64,000 nt of DNA from the NCBI RefSeq assembly GCF_900129865.1, contig NZ_FQXD01000003.1, positions 62,001-126,000 of the forward strand, given 5' to 3'. The notes under the pieces were generated by a model. That model ran no database searches and had not been told where the DNA came from. It saw only the letters and a list, made by a program, of their open reading frames with translations. Position numbers and translations under genes: made by a program. Source of the stretch: Virgibacillus chiguensis (GTDB taxonomy: Bacteria > Bacillota > Bacilli > Bacillales > Amphibacillaceae). Below, in pieces: positions 27,830 to 35,793 of this stretch (position 1 is its first letter; each line of letters opens with the position of its first letter).

Positions 27830-28984
27830 TCAACCCTTCATTTTCAAATAGGTAGCTTGGGCAGCTTGTACGCCTGTTCCAAGCTCTACGTGTTTACCAA
27901 TATGTTGTAAACCAATTTCAATAATGCTTATTACTTGTAACACATCAGCAGGGGAACAGTAGCCCATATGTCCAATTCGAAAAATTTGTCCTTTTAAATG
28001 CTGCTGTCCTCCCGCTAAAGTTAAACCGAAATCACTTTTAACGATCTTTCGTAAGTCTTCAGGTGCAAAATCTCCTGGTTTTACAGCAGTAACTGTTGGG
28101 GAAGCATTTTTATCCGATGTAAGCAATGGAATGGATAAAGCTTTAAATGCTTCCCGAGTCATATTCTTCATCATCTCATGGCGATAGAAAATATTTTCTA
28201 ATCCTTCTTCCTCCACGAGGGTAAGGGCTTGTTTTAAGCCTTGTAGTAAGGATACTGCTGGTGTGAAGGGAGTCGAATCTTCTTGAAGTTTAAGACGATA
28301 CCTGCGCATATCTAAATAAAATCTAGCATGTGGATTTTTTTCAATAACGTCCCAGGCACGTTTGCTTGCAGCTATAAAAGCTAGCCCTGCAGGGAGCATC
28401 ATTGCTTTTTGCGATCCGGTTACAACGACGTCTAATCCCCATTCATCCATTTTTGTTTCTGTTCCCCCAATACAAGAGACGCCGTCAACGATAAATAGTG
28501 CTTCAGATTCATTGTGCACGACTTCTGCAAGTTGCTTAATTGGATTTAATACGGCTGTAGAAGTTTCACAGAAAGTCGCAAACACTGCTTTAATATTGGG
28601 ATGTTGTTGCAATAAAGATGCTAGTTGTTTCGGATCAGCTGCTTCCCCCCAAGGGACCAAGTATTTATGGGTTTCAATGTGATACTCATCACAAATTTTT
28701 GTAAAACGTTCACCAAATGCGCCTGTGACAATTACAAGCACTTCTTCTTCCGGTTGTACGGTATTTACGACTGCTGTTTCTAATGCTGCGGTACCACTTG
28801 CAGTATAAATAAGTACATCCTCTTTTGTACCAAAGATAGGTTTTAATTTTTCCTTTACAATCTTTAAGAGCTCTTTCATTTCCTGTCCTCGGTGTCCAAT
28901 CATAGGCTGTGCCATTGCACGTTCTACACTAGGTGGAATGGGTGTTGGGCCAGGAATTCTAAGTAGATGTTGATCGGGTTGCAT
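27830..28984 (-). CDS. Class V aminotransferase (serine-pyruvate/alanine-glyoxylate type)
   Basis: This is a 384-residue PLP enzyme of the AGAT/SgaA/PucG group. The PLP lysine is Lys193 in VTGSQKAMMLPAG; RIPGPTPIPPSV at the start, YTASGTAALETAV and DGVSCIGGTE are the family blocks. It lies 168 bp upstream of serA on the same strand, which suggests a job in serine metabolism, either transamination of 3-phosphohydroxypyruvate in place of SerC or serine-glyoxylate exchange. That is inference from position; serA may have an additional promoter in the gap (TATAAT-like string near 27690). Confidence 0.85.
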   Translation of the reverse strand: MQPDQHLLRIPGPTPIPPSVERAMAQPMIGHRGQEMKELLKIVKEKLKPIFGTKEDVLIYTASGTAALETAVVNTVQPEEEVLVIVTGAFGERFTKICDEYHIETHKYLVPWGEAADPKQLASLLQQHPNIKAVFATFCETSTAVLNPIKQLAEVVHNESEALFIVDGVSCIGGTETKMDEWGLDVVVTGSQKAMMLPAGLAFIAASKRAWDVIEKNPHARFYLDMRRYRLKLQEDSTPFTPAVSLLQGLKQALTLVEEEGLENIFYRHEMMKNMTREAFKALSIPLLTSDKNASPTVTAVKPGDFAPEDLRKIVKSDFGLTLAGGQQHLKGQIFRIGHMGYCSPADVLQVISIIEIGLQHIGKHVELGTGVQAAQATYLKMKG

Positions 28985-29422
28985 GATTATCTCCTTTCAA
29001 ACTAGTTGCTTTATTTTGATATTTTTTCTGAATAATAGTTAACAGCATAGCAGAACTTTATATATTGTCAATAAATTTAAGCTATTTGTTTTAAATTTAT
29101 TGACTGTAGATAAGTATAAAATTATAAGATTTTTTACACTATAGAAAAGGATAAAAATTTAGGGGTATACCTTACTATGAGTAAAATGAAGGCTTCTACT
29201 CAAATGAATTGGCAATAGATTTTTCGTTTTTCTAAAAAGCTTCATGAATCCTTTGTCATAAAGAATGGTGATAGCTTAAGTTTTTCTATAACCCTTAAAA
29301 CTTCTATACTTGCCTATAGTGTAAGAATAGAGCGTCGCTAATTAGATTAGCTAACTATTTTTTGTTTTCGTTCCTGAAAAATAGTTTATAATGGAAAGTA
29401 TAGATGATAGCGAGGTGTAACC
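28985..29422. promoter_or_regulatory. Divergent promoter region with a 14-bp inverted repeat at 29067-29104
   Basis: On the minus strand TTGACA/TATGCT (16-bp spacer, 29044-29071) would drive the aminotransferase gene. On the plus strand TTGACT/TATAAG (17-bp spacer, from about 29100) points to the HAD gene. The two -35 boxes lie in the arms of a perfect inverted repeat, GTCAATAAATTTAA (29067-29080) and its complement (29091-29104), a plausible shared operator. The rest of the 438 bp is AT-rich with CTATAG..AAAAGGATAAAAA strings and a degenerate R2-like segment near 29230-29290. I see no gene. Confidence 0.5.
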
Positions 29423-30184
29423 ATGAAGTTTGTGTTTGATTTAGACGGAACGATATGTTTCAACGGTAAACCACTTTCAAATACGATTGTCCAATGTTTA
29501 AAACAGTTAAATAAAAATGACGTTATCTTTGCATCGGCTAGACCAATCAGGGATATGCTTCCAGTGCTTCCTAAAGATTTTCATTCTTATACGCTCATTG
29601 GTGGAAATGGTGCACTGATTTATCAAGATAATAAGCTATTACACGCCCAAACATTTACCAATCAACAGCTACATGTCATTTTAAAGCTAATTGAGGAGCA
29701 GGAAGCGACTTTCTTAATGGATAGTGATTGGGACTATGTGTATACAGGCCCAAAGGATCATCCGATTGTACACAATCTGGATCAAGGAAAATTAGCTCAA
29801 CATGTAGCCGTTGATCAACTTTCCTCTGTAGTAAAAATATTATTCATTACGATGAAGGATTACGAAATTTTATTCACTCAATTACAGCACTTGGACATAA
29901 CTGTTCACGAACATCGTAATGAACAACTGATTGACGTAAGTCCAAGAAATATTGATAAGTGGAGTGCGTTACAAGTATTAGGTATAAAGCCGAACAGTTA
30001 TATAGCTTTTGGCAATGATGCGAATGATATCTCCATGTTCCAACATGCTGCACAGGCAATTATGATTGACGATCACGATCAATTGTCACGATTTGCTGAT
30101 GAGCACGTTTCTTACCAAGAAGATGGAGAAAAAGCAATTGTGGAAAAAATTCAATCCATCTATTCTGAAACCGTGTATATTTAG
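29423..30184 (+). CDS. HAD-IIB (Cof-type) phosphatase
   Basis: This is a 253-residue cytosolic hydrolase. Motif I is FDLDGT (Asp6, Asp8), a C2 cap occupies about residues 75-175, and motif IV is GNDANDISMF after the DVSPRNIDKWSAL lysine motif. Its size and VSPRNIDK..GNDANDISM resemble B. subtilis YkrA and Cof proteins. The substrate is unknown, probably a small sugar or nucleotide phosphate. AGCGAGGTG precedes the ATG. A short 113-bp gap separates it from the HEPN-CBS gene, so the two may be cotranscribed. Confidence 0.82.
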   Translation: MKFVFDLDGTICFNGKPLSNTIVQCLKQLNKNDVIFASARPIRDMLPVLPKDFHSYTLIGGNGALIYQDNKLLHAQTFTNQQLHVILKLIEEQEATFLMDSDWDYVYTGPKDHPIVHNLDQGKLAQHVAVDQLSSVVKILFITMKDYEILFTQLQHLDITVHEHRNEQLIDVSPRNIDKWSALQVLGIKPNSYIAFGNDANDISMFQHAAQAIMIDDHDQLSRFADEHVSYQEDGEKAIVEKIQSIYSETVYI

Positions 30185-30297
30185 TATGGTGCTTCCTACA
30201 AGTAGCTTTGGAGTTGGAATATCGTACAGCTTTGTCATTTGTTGCAGCACGTATACAATAAAAGGAAAGTTGATATCAAATAAGAGGAGAAAGATAT

Positions 30298-30996
30298 ATG
30301 TACAAAAACTCAGATCGATTCTTAACTTCTTTTAATCGAATTGAAAAGATGCTCCGTTCTTTCATGATACATAAAAAGGATGTAAGCTTTTCTAAAACAG
30401 TAAAAATTCTGCGGAATTCAAATGCATTAGTGAGCCAATACAGTGATGATTTGCTTGAGTTTGCGGAACTCAGAAATGCAATCGTGCATAATAAAGTGGA
30501 TATGACTTATGCCATAGCTGAACCACACGATGAAATTGTTGAAAGAATTGAATGGATTGAAGAGGAGCTAAGAAAGCCTAAACTCGTTATTCCTACGTTT
30601 CAAAAGTATGTATATTGTTTTCAAAGTAATGATGAATTAAATAAATTGTTAAAGGTTATTCATGAAAAAAGATTGTCCAAATTCCCAATTTATGAAGGTA
30701 AAGTGTACCGAGGTTTGCTTACCCAAAAAGGAATTACGAATTGGTTGGCGAGCATAGATCAACAAGGTGAAATGTTAAAAAGCAGTTATCACTTAAAAGA
30801 TATTTTTCCTTTTGAAAACAATGAGAATTCGAAGTTTATTGCCCAGGACACTACTTTGTATGAAGCAATTGAAATGTTTAAAGAACATACAAGTAGGGGC
30901 AAGCGATTAGAAGCCTTGCTCATCACTTCGAATGGTGAACCTTCAGCCAAATTATTAGGTATTATTACAGCGTGGGATATTTTGGAGATTTCATAG
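30298..30996 (+). CDS. HEPN-like domain fused to a CBS pair
   Basis: This 232-residue protein has two parts. Residues 1-90 are helical and contain ELRNAIVHNK, i.e. Arg59-x4-His64, the Rx4-6H motif of HEPN domains, many of which are RNases or nucleotidyltransferase partners. Residues about 95-232 form two CBS motifs (KYVYCFQSNDEL..FPIYEGKVYRGLLTQKGI and FIAQDTTLYEAIEMF..LLGIITAWDIL), a module that normally senses adenine nucleotides. A nucleotide-controlled HEPN protein is the simplest reading, inferred from the fold and not from any homologue I can name. AGAGGAGAAAG precedes the ATG. Without HEPN recognition it would simply be called a CBS protein. Confidence 0.65.
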   Translation: MYKNSDRFLTSFNRIEKMLRSFMIHKKDVSFSKTVKILRNSNALVSQYSDDLLEFAELRNAIVHNKVDMTYAIAEPHDEIVERIEWIEEELRKPKLVIPTFQKYVYCFQSNDELNKLLKVIHEKRLSKFPIYEGKVYRGLLTQKGITNWLASIDQQGEMLKSSYHLKDIFPFENNENSKFIAQDTTLYEAIEMFKEHTSRGKRLEALLITSNGEPSAKLLGIITAWDILEIS

Positions 30997-31223
30997 TTTG
31001 AAATAGCTTGAAGCGTTATGTAGCTTGTCTGTAGATGTCATGATCAACGAAGTGAATGACTATGCTATAGTAATATGAGGATAAATTATGTCGGCATAGT
31101 TAACTGTTGCGAGCTTAGTAAAGGCATGTGATCTCCAATCTACCCGCTTATTAATAGTTCTAATTAAATGGATTTAGTTCACGATAAATAGTTTAAGTTT
31201 TAAGGATGAAGGTGGATTCTAAT

Positions 31224-31838
31224 ATGACTCTAGTATCAATTGATTTTGAAACGGCTAACGAAAAACGGACAAGCCCTTGTGCAGTTGGCATCGTTGTATC
31301 AGATGGGACACAAATAGTGGATGAGTACTATAGTTTGATCAATCCGCTTACAGATTTTCGAGCAATGAACATACGAATACATGGTATTACGCCAGAACAT
31401 GTTCGTTATGCTCCAACTTTTACAGATGTTTGGCCAGTCCTTTCTACATACTTACAGCAAGGTATGGTTATTGCTCATAATGCGAGCTTTGATATGAGTG
31501 TACTAAGAAATACATTAGATCGTTTTGGGTTAACATACCCTGACTTGAATTATCTATGTACAGTTATGCTTGCAAAACAAGTATGGCCACAGCTACATAA
31601 TCATAAATTGGATACATTGGCTGCCTTCCATCAAATCCCTTTTGAACATCATCATGCTTTAGAAGATGCCCGTGTTGCAGCAAAACTTTTTTCTAAATCT
31701 TTAAATGAAAGTAAGCAGCATACAATAGAAGGCTTATTAGCTATGTATCATATACAAAGTGGTAAGATTTTTCATCATGGGTATCATGCACCAAAGAAAA
31801 AGAAAATACGTCAATATAAACAGATTTTTCTTACTTAA
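31224..31838 (+). CDS. DnaQ-like 3'-5' exonuclease
   Basis: This is a 204-residue DEDDh exonuclease related to the epsilon subunit of DNA polymerase III. Exo I is SIDFETA (Asp7, Glu9), Exo II is AHNASFDMSVL and Exo III is HHHALEDARVAA with the catalytic His-x4-Asp. About 35 basic residues follow (HAPKKKKIRQYK), perhaps a nucleic-acid-binding tail. I prefer the ATG at 31224, since GAAGGTGGAT lies 7-8 bp before it; an ATG at 31206 is also in frame. It is a stand-alone gene; a repair or RNA-trimming role is possible but not shown. Confidence 0.88.
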   Translation: MTLVSIDFETANEKRTSPCAVGIVVSDGTQIVDEYYSLINPLTDFRAMNIRIHGITPEHVRYAPTFTDVWPVLSTYLQQGMVIAHNASFDMSVLRNTLDRFGLTYPDLNYLCTVMLAKQVWPQLHNHKLDTLAAFHQIPFEHHHALEDARVAAKLFSKSLNESKQHTIEGLLAMYHIQSGKIFHHGYHAPKKKKIRQYKQIFLT

Positions 31839-31923
31839 ATCTTCTTTGTTTGAAATAAAGATAACTGCATAGGAAGTTGCTGCTTGGATCACACTATTGT
31901 AGTAGGAGTAGGAGGTGTGATCC

Positions 31924-32064
31924 GTGAAAGAAGAGCAACATGCATATCGTTCTAAGCGCGCTCAAAGTAGTGTCAATCCCCAAGGTCTGTCTGAAGATAA
32001 AAAAGATCATCGTCCAAAAACGCAACTAGAAGATAGGGCGAAAAAGAAAAATACGAAGATCTAA
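31924..32064 (+). CDS. Small hydrophilic protein (46 aa)
   Basis: GTAGGAGGTG lies 5-6 bp before a GTG that opens a 46-codon frame: MKEEQHAYRSKRAQSS at the start and a very basic end, RAKKKNTKI. It has no hydrophobic segment or cysteine. Small, lysine-rich, Gln/Ser-containing proteins like this are common in spore formers, but I cannot assign a family. The ribosome site is strong and the codon use ordinary. It lies just upstream of the 6S RNA promoter. Confidence 0.6.
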   Translation: MKEEQHAYRSKRAQSSVNPQGLSEDKKDHRPKTQLEDRAKKKNTKI

Positions 32065-32173
32065 TAGGAGATAAATTGCAGGGCTATTGATTCCTAATCT
32101 AAGCATCTGTGAACAGCTTTTGAAAAATAAGTGTAATTTTTGTGGTTCATTTGATCATCCGTTGCTTTTTTCA

Positions 32174-32201
32174 TTGATTTTTTTGTTAGCGGTGGTATAA
32201 T
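32174..32201 (+). promoter_or_regulatory. Sigma-A promoter of the 6S RNA gene
   Basis: TTGATT and TATAAT are 16 bp apart, with an extended GGTGG before the -10 box. Transcription would begin near 32208, exactly where the closing stem of the RNA starts. Confidence 0.75.
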
Positions 32202-32207
32202 AAATTT

Positions 32208-32391
32208 ACAAGCTGCAATGTACGTATTTTATTTAGTTTTAACCTCTAATGAATGAATAGGGAGTTTTATATCGAAGCTTTAATGTCGTGCCGTCTTCGA
32301 GCGGAAGACAGGACAGTTTCTGCAAACACCCACTTAGCGAAGTGGTGGTTTAAAACTTTTTATTACAAAATACGGCAATTGTGGCCTGTAA
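32208..32391 (+). ncRNA. ssrS: 6S RNA (RNA polymerase regulator)
   Basis: About 184 nt fold as one long rod with a central bubble. The ends pair as ACAAGCUGCAAU with AUUGUGGCCUGU, then CGUAUUUU with AAAAUACG, then AGUUUUAACC with GGUUUAAAACU. An open bubble follows (its 3' side carries the small hairpin CCACUU/AAGUGG), and an apical stem GUCUUC/GAAGAC closes the top. This is the architecture of 6S RNA, which mimics an open promoter and sequesters sigma-A holoenzyme in stationary phase. It has its own promoter and terminator and no open frame. Recognition is from the fold, not from a covariance search. Confidence 0.75.
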
Positions 32392-32406
32392 GATAAATAA
32401 TACGAC

Positions 32407-32439
32407 CGACCAGTTCTTTTATTGGAACTGGTCGTTTTT
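32407..32439 (+). terminator. Intrinsic terminator of the 6S RNA gene
   Basis: The ten-base perfect stem CGACCAGTTC / GAACTGGTCG has an 8-base loop and five T. It lies 16 bp beyond the end of the rod-like RNA, implying 3' processing of the transcript. Confidence 0.92.
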
Positions 32440-32453
32440 AATGGTCTAGGAAG

Positions 32454-32650
32454 TTATAAAATTTAGCAGCTGTGGATAAACTTACTAAGTTATTTAGCCA
32501 CGTCCGGCTCCAGCGCCCAGCAACTAGGCTACTTCACGAAATCGCCCTACGATAAGTCATCATCGGTTCGTTCCTCACCGTGATTCCTTTATCTCAGTTG
32601 ATTCGTTCCAGTCGCTACGTTGCTGAACGGGCGCTTGCGCCTTTGTTCTT
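32454..32650 (-). repeat. Dispersed ~250-bp repeat, copy F (internal deletion)
   Basis: It shares the TATAAAATTTAGCAGCTGTG end with copy E and the CTCCAGCGCCCAGCAACTAGG segment, but jumps from GGTTCGTTCCTC to GTGATTCC, losing the central core of about 70 bp. The other end has CAGTTGATTCGTTCCAGTCG, the sub-type seen in copy A. It overlaps the 3' end of the AraC-type regulator gene and encodes its last 24 residues and stop. Confidence 0.88.
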
Positions 32651-34131
32651 GGCTGCGTTTGATGTGACCTTCTATATTCTTTTGGTGATGTATTGTTGAA
32701 TTGCTTAAAAACTCTGGAAAAGTAATTTTGGTCTTTAAAGCCGACCGAATTGCTTATGTTATAGATGGTTTCATTTGTATGGAGTAAAAGTTTTTTTGCG
32801 CTATTTATTCTGAATTCATTTACAATTTTTTTGAATGGTTTATTCTCCATTGAAAGTAAATGACTTAAGTAATTGGGGCTGATTTCTAGGTGATTCGCTA
32901 AATCTTCTAGGCGAAGATTTACATTATTAAAATGATGTTCTAAATACAAAAGCGACCTTTCTAAATAATTAAATTCTCGCTTTTGCTTTTGAACTTGAGC
33001 ATGTTTGATGATATTGATACAAAACAGAATGAATTCTTGCACAATTGTGTACAGAACTGGATGATTTAAAATGATTTGAAACGTATGGTGATAAGCTTCT
33101 TCCACAACTTCTATTTTAGATAATTTACAGTTATTAATAAACCGTCGCACCTGTGCAAGAACACTTGTAAGTTGAATTCGTACAATCTCTGGTTCGGGAT
33201 AATTGTTAAATGGTCTTGTAAACGTTTGATATAAATAATCTTTAATACTCTCAATATCTCCTTTTTCTAAGCTCTCCATCCAAAATCTCTGTTCATCAGA
33301 AGTTAAAAAAGGGTCGAAAGATGAGAAGGTGTGAACTTGATCAACTACAAATACCTGATTAAACCCTTTGTAAAATCTCATGTTGAGCACAGTTCTTGTC
33401 ACTGTATAGGCTTGATGCAGATCGATATGATCCTTCTCGTTTTTATAAATAGCGATATTTATGTTGAAGTCAAATGCTTCTCTCCATAACTGCATTATTT
33501 TTGAGACTTCGAATTTGATGTTCTCCATTGTATACGGATACCTGACATACGCTAAACAAACAATTCGGTTATGCAGTGGGTAAAGTTCAATTTTAAATGA
33601 TGGGCTATTATTGTATAACCATGTAAATAAATCCTGTATGTGTGCTTGCTTTTCTGGTTCCATTAGCAAAAAAATGGGCTGAACAGGATCTGATAAAGAA
33701 GTTTTTAAAAATAAGGAATGGTATATTTCGTGACTTCTTGAAATGTATTCCATAGACTGACTGCTGTGCTCTATTTTTGTTGCGTTTGTTAGTGCTTTTT
33801 TTAATAGTGTAAGGTTAAGTGGTTTGACAAGTAGTGATTTGCTTTGCAGTTCAATAGCTTGCGAGGCTCTTTCAAAGACAGGCTCTGCTGTTGTTGTAAT
33901 TAAGCTTTTGGAATACCTGCGAATGTTCATAGCAAAAGCTGCAAAATTAGTAGGAGAAAGCAATTCCAGTTCAAGTATGACAACATGCGGTTTTCCTTTG
34001 CTTAAAAGCATATTTGCTTGTTTGATATTCCTTGCATGAAGAATATGCTCAAATGGCAGCTGGTTGGAACGAATAAACCATTCCATTCCAGTTCTTTCGG
34101 TTTCATCTCGATCAATAATTAAAATATCCAT
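32575..34131 (-). CDS. YesN-type response regulator, AraC DNA-binding domain
   Basis: This 518-residue regulator has an N-terminal receiver domain (1-120), a long middle region (about 125-390) and a C-terminal AraC/XylS double helix-turn-helix (about 395-490; LRLEDLANHLEISPNYLSHLL and the IYNISNSVGFKDQNYFSRVFKQ signature). In the receiver the phosphorylated aspartate is replaced by Glu54 (VVILELELL) while Lys103 of LVKP is kept, so classical phosphorylation is doubtful. No histidine kinase is adjacent. The last 24 residues, beginning RTKAQAPVQQRSDW at residue 495, come from repeat copy F. It is divergent from the YjiH-CoA-transferase-hut genes and is their likely regulator. Confidence 0.82.
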   Translation of the reverse strand: MDILIIDRDETERTGMEWFIRSNQLPFEHILHARNIKQANMLLSKGKPHVVILELELLSPTNFAAFAMNIRRYSKSLITTTAEPVFERASQAIELQSKSLLVKPLNLTLLKKALTNATKIEHSSQSMEYISRSHEIYHSLFLKTSLSDPVQPIFLLMEPEKQAHIQDLFTWLYNNSPSFKIELYPLHNRIVCLAYVRYPYTMENIKFEVSKIMQLWREAFDFNINIAIYKNEKDHIDLHQAYTVTRTVLNMRFYKGFNQVFVVDQVHTFSSFDPFLTSDEQRFWMESLEKGDIESIKDYLYQTFTRPFNNYPEPEIVRIQLTSVLAQVRRFINNCKLSKIEVVEEAYHHTFQIILNHPVLYTIVQEFILFCINIIKHAQVQKQKREFNYLERSLLYLEHHFNNVNLRLEDLANHLEISPNYLSHLLSMENKPFKKIVNEFRINSAKKLLLHTNETIYNISNSVGFKDQNYFSRVFKQFNNTSPKEYRRSHQTQPRTKAQAPVQQRSDWNESTEIKESR

Positions 34132-34356
34132 AATCTAGACCCTTTCCTTAACGTATTGAACATCTTAATTAGGCTGTAGTATAAGATTGGAGGCATGCCT
34201 AGTTTTTCTGCTTTCAATAAAAAATCCTAACTATAAAATAGTATTGCTACAAAGGAATTGCTATATCGAATTGAGTAATAAAAATATGCTAAAGTTCGTA
34301 AAAAAATCTCTTTTTTAATGATATCAGAAAAAATATAATAAAGAAAATAATAAAAA

Positions 34357-34370
34357 TGTAAGCGCATTAT
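34357..34370 (+). promoter_or_regulatory. Possible cre (CcpA) site before the YjiH operon
   Basis: TGTAAGCGCATTAT matches the first nine positions of the CcpA consensus TGWAANCGNTNWCA but deviates in the second half. It lies 20 bp before the YjiH start. Catabolite repression would suit an amino-acid degradation operon. Confidence 0.3.
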
Positions 34371-34389
34371 TAGTTCTGGGGGTTAAGCA

Positions 34390-35715
34390 ATGGAAAAAAC
34401 AAAAATTCGAGAGGAGCAATCGTTATCGGATAAAAGAGCCGCTTGGAAGTTTGTGCTATTCAGTTTGTTTGGGATCATTTCTTTCTTTGTTCCCATACCA
34501 TTTGGAGGAGAATCATCGATTTTACTCGACCATATTGTAAATGGAATTGAAACTACCCTCCCCATGTTTGTCATACATAGTTATATTGTTCTCATTCTTT
34601 TCCTTGGGGCTGTATATCCAATAGCTAATAAGACATGGAAAAATAGTTTTATTAATGTAATCCTTACTTTATTTAAAGTTGTTGGGTTTGTTTTTGGAAC
34701 CATGCTTGTATGGAATGTTGGGCCAGCTTGGCTCTTTCATCCTGATCTCGGGCCATTTTTATTACAGCAATTAATCATACCTGTTGGTATTTTAATACCC
34801 ATAGGAGCTATGTTTTTAGCATTACTTGTTAACTATGGATTTTTAGAGTTCGTTGGCGTATTTATGCAAGCAATTATGCGCCCTGTTTTTAAAACTCCAG
34901 GACGCTCAGCAATTGATGCAGTTGCATCGTTTGTCGGTAGTTATTCGATAGGTTTATTAGTAACAAATCGAGTCTTTAATCAGGGTAAATACACAATTCG
35001 AGAGGCTTCCATTATTGCTACTGGCTTTTCTACAGTTTCTGTTACGTTCATGATAGTTATTGCAAATACGTTAAATCTAATGGATTTTTGGAACTTGTAC
35101 TTTTGGATGTCTTTAATCATAACGTTTGTTGTAACAGCTATTACAGTAAGAATTTGGCCCTTAAGTAGGATAAAGAATACGTACATTAGCGGAAAAGGAA
35201 ATCCAGAAACGATTATCAAAAAGAATCGATTATATCATGGATGGAAAGAAGGCATTCATGCGGCAAATCGAGCTCCTAGTATATTTACTAGTGTAGTTGC
35301 GCATTTAAAAGAAGGATTAATGATGACAATGAATACGCTCCCTTCCATAATGTCTGTAGGTCTACTTGGTTTAGTACTTGCCTATTATACACCACTATTT
35401 GATTGGTTGGCTTATATTTTTGTTCCAATTACATGGCTCTTACAAGCACCTGAAGCTCTATTAACGGCGAAAGCTGCTGCTATTTCCATTTCAGAGATAT
35501 TTTTACCATCTTTACTTGTGGTGGAAGCTGAGCTTGCAACTAGATTTATAGTTGCTGTACTTTCCGTATCATCCATTTTATTTTTTTCAGCAGTCATCCC
35601 TGTCATTATTTCAACGGATATACCAATACCGATATCTAAGATGATTATTATATGGTTTCAGAGAGTTGTGCTAACGTTAGTTATCATCATACCTATAGCA
35701 AAGTTCATTTTTTGA
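34390..35715 (+). CDS. YjiH-family membrane transport protein
   Basis: This 441-residue integral membrane protein has about ten to eleven hydrophobic segments and nucleoside-recognition (Gate)-like domains in its two halves (PGRSAIDAVASFVGSYSIG and the C-terminal half). YjiH proteins are poorly characterised; in Firmicutes some lie beside histidine-utilisation genes and are suspected permeases. Here it is the first gene of the run leading to CoA-transferase, acyl-CoA dehydrogenase and hutUGI (78 bp to the next gene), so I infer that it imports the substrate of that operon: histidine, urocanate or an imidazole acid. CTGGGGGTTAAGC precedes the ATG. Confidence 0.75.
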   Translation: MEKTKIREEQSLSDKRAAWKFVLFSLFGIISFFVPIPFGGESSILLDHIVNGIETTLPMFVIHSYIVLILFLGAVYPIANKTWKNSFINVILTLFKVVGFVFGTMLVWNVGPAWLFHPDLGPFLLQQLIIPVGILIPIGAMFLALLVNYGFLEFVGVFMQAIMRPVFKTPGRSAIDAVASFVGSYSIGLLVTNRVFNQGKYTIREASIIATGFSTVSVTFMIVIANTLNLMDFWNLYFWMSLIITFVVTAITVRIWPLSRIKNTYISGKGNPETIIKKNRLYHGWKEGIHAANRAPSIFTSVVAHLKEGLMMTMNTLPSIMSVGLLGLVLAYYTPLFDWLAYIFVPITWLLQAPEALLTAKAAAISISEIFLPSLLVVEAELATRFIVAVLSVSSILFFSAVIPVIISTDIPIPISKMIIIWFQRVVLTLVIIIPIAKFIF

Positions 35716-35793
35716 AAAGAGTAGTTTTAAGAAAAAGCTTTTTTACACTATAGGAGTTTTTCTAAATTTAAATAAAAGGGGGACGGTTTTACT

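Noticed and set aside
28985-29422. T-box leader for the serine genes
   Set aside because: The conserved T-box sequence (AGGGTGGNACCGCG) and specifier stem are absent.
30298-31838. A phage-defence island (HEPN protein plus DnaQ-like exonuclease)
   Set aside because: The genes have separate spacing and likely separate promoters, the neighbours are housekeeping genes, and no other defence gene is present. Kept only as a single-protein finding.
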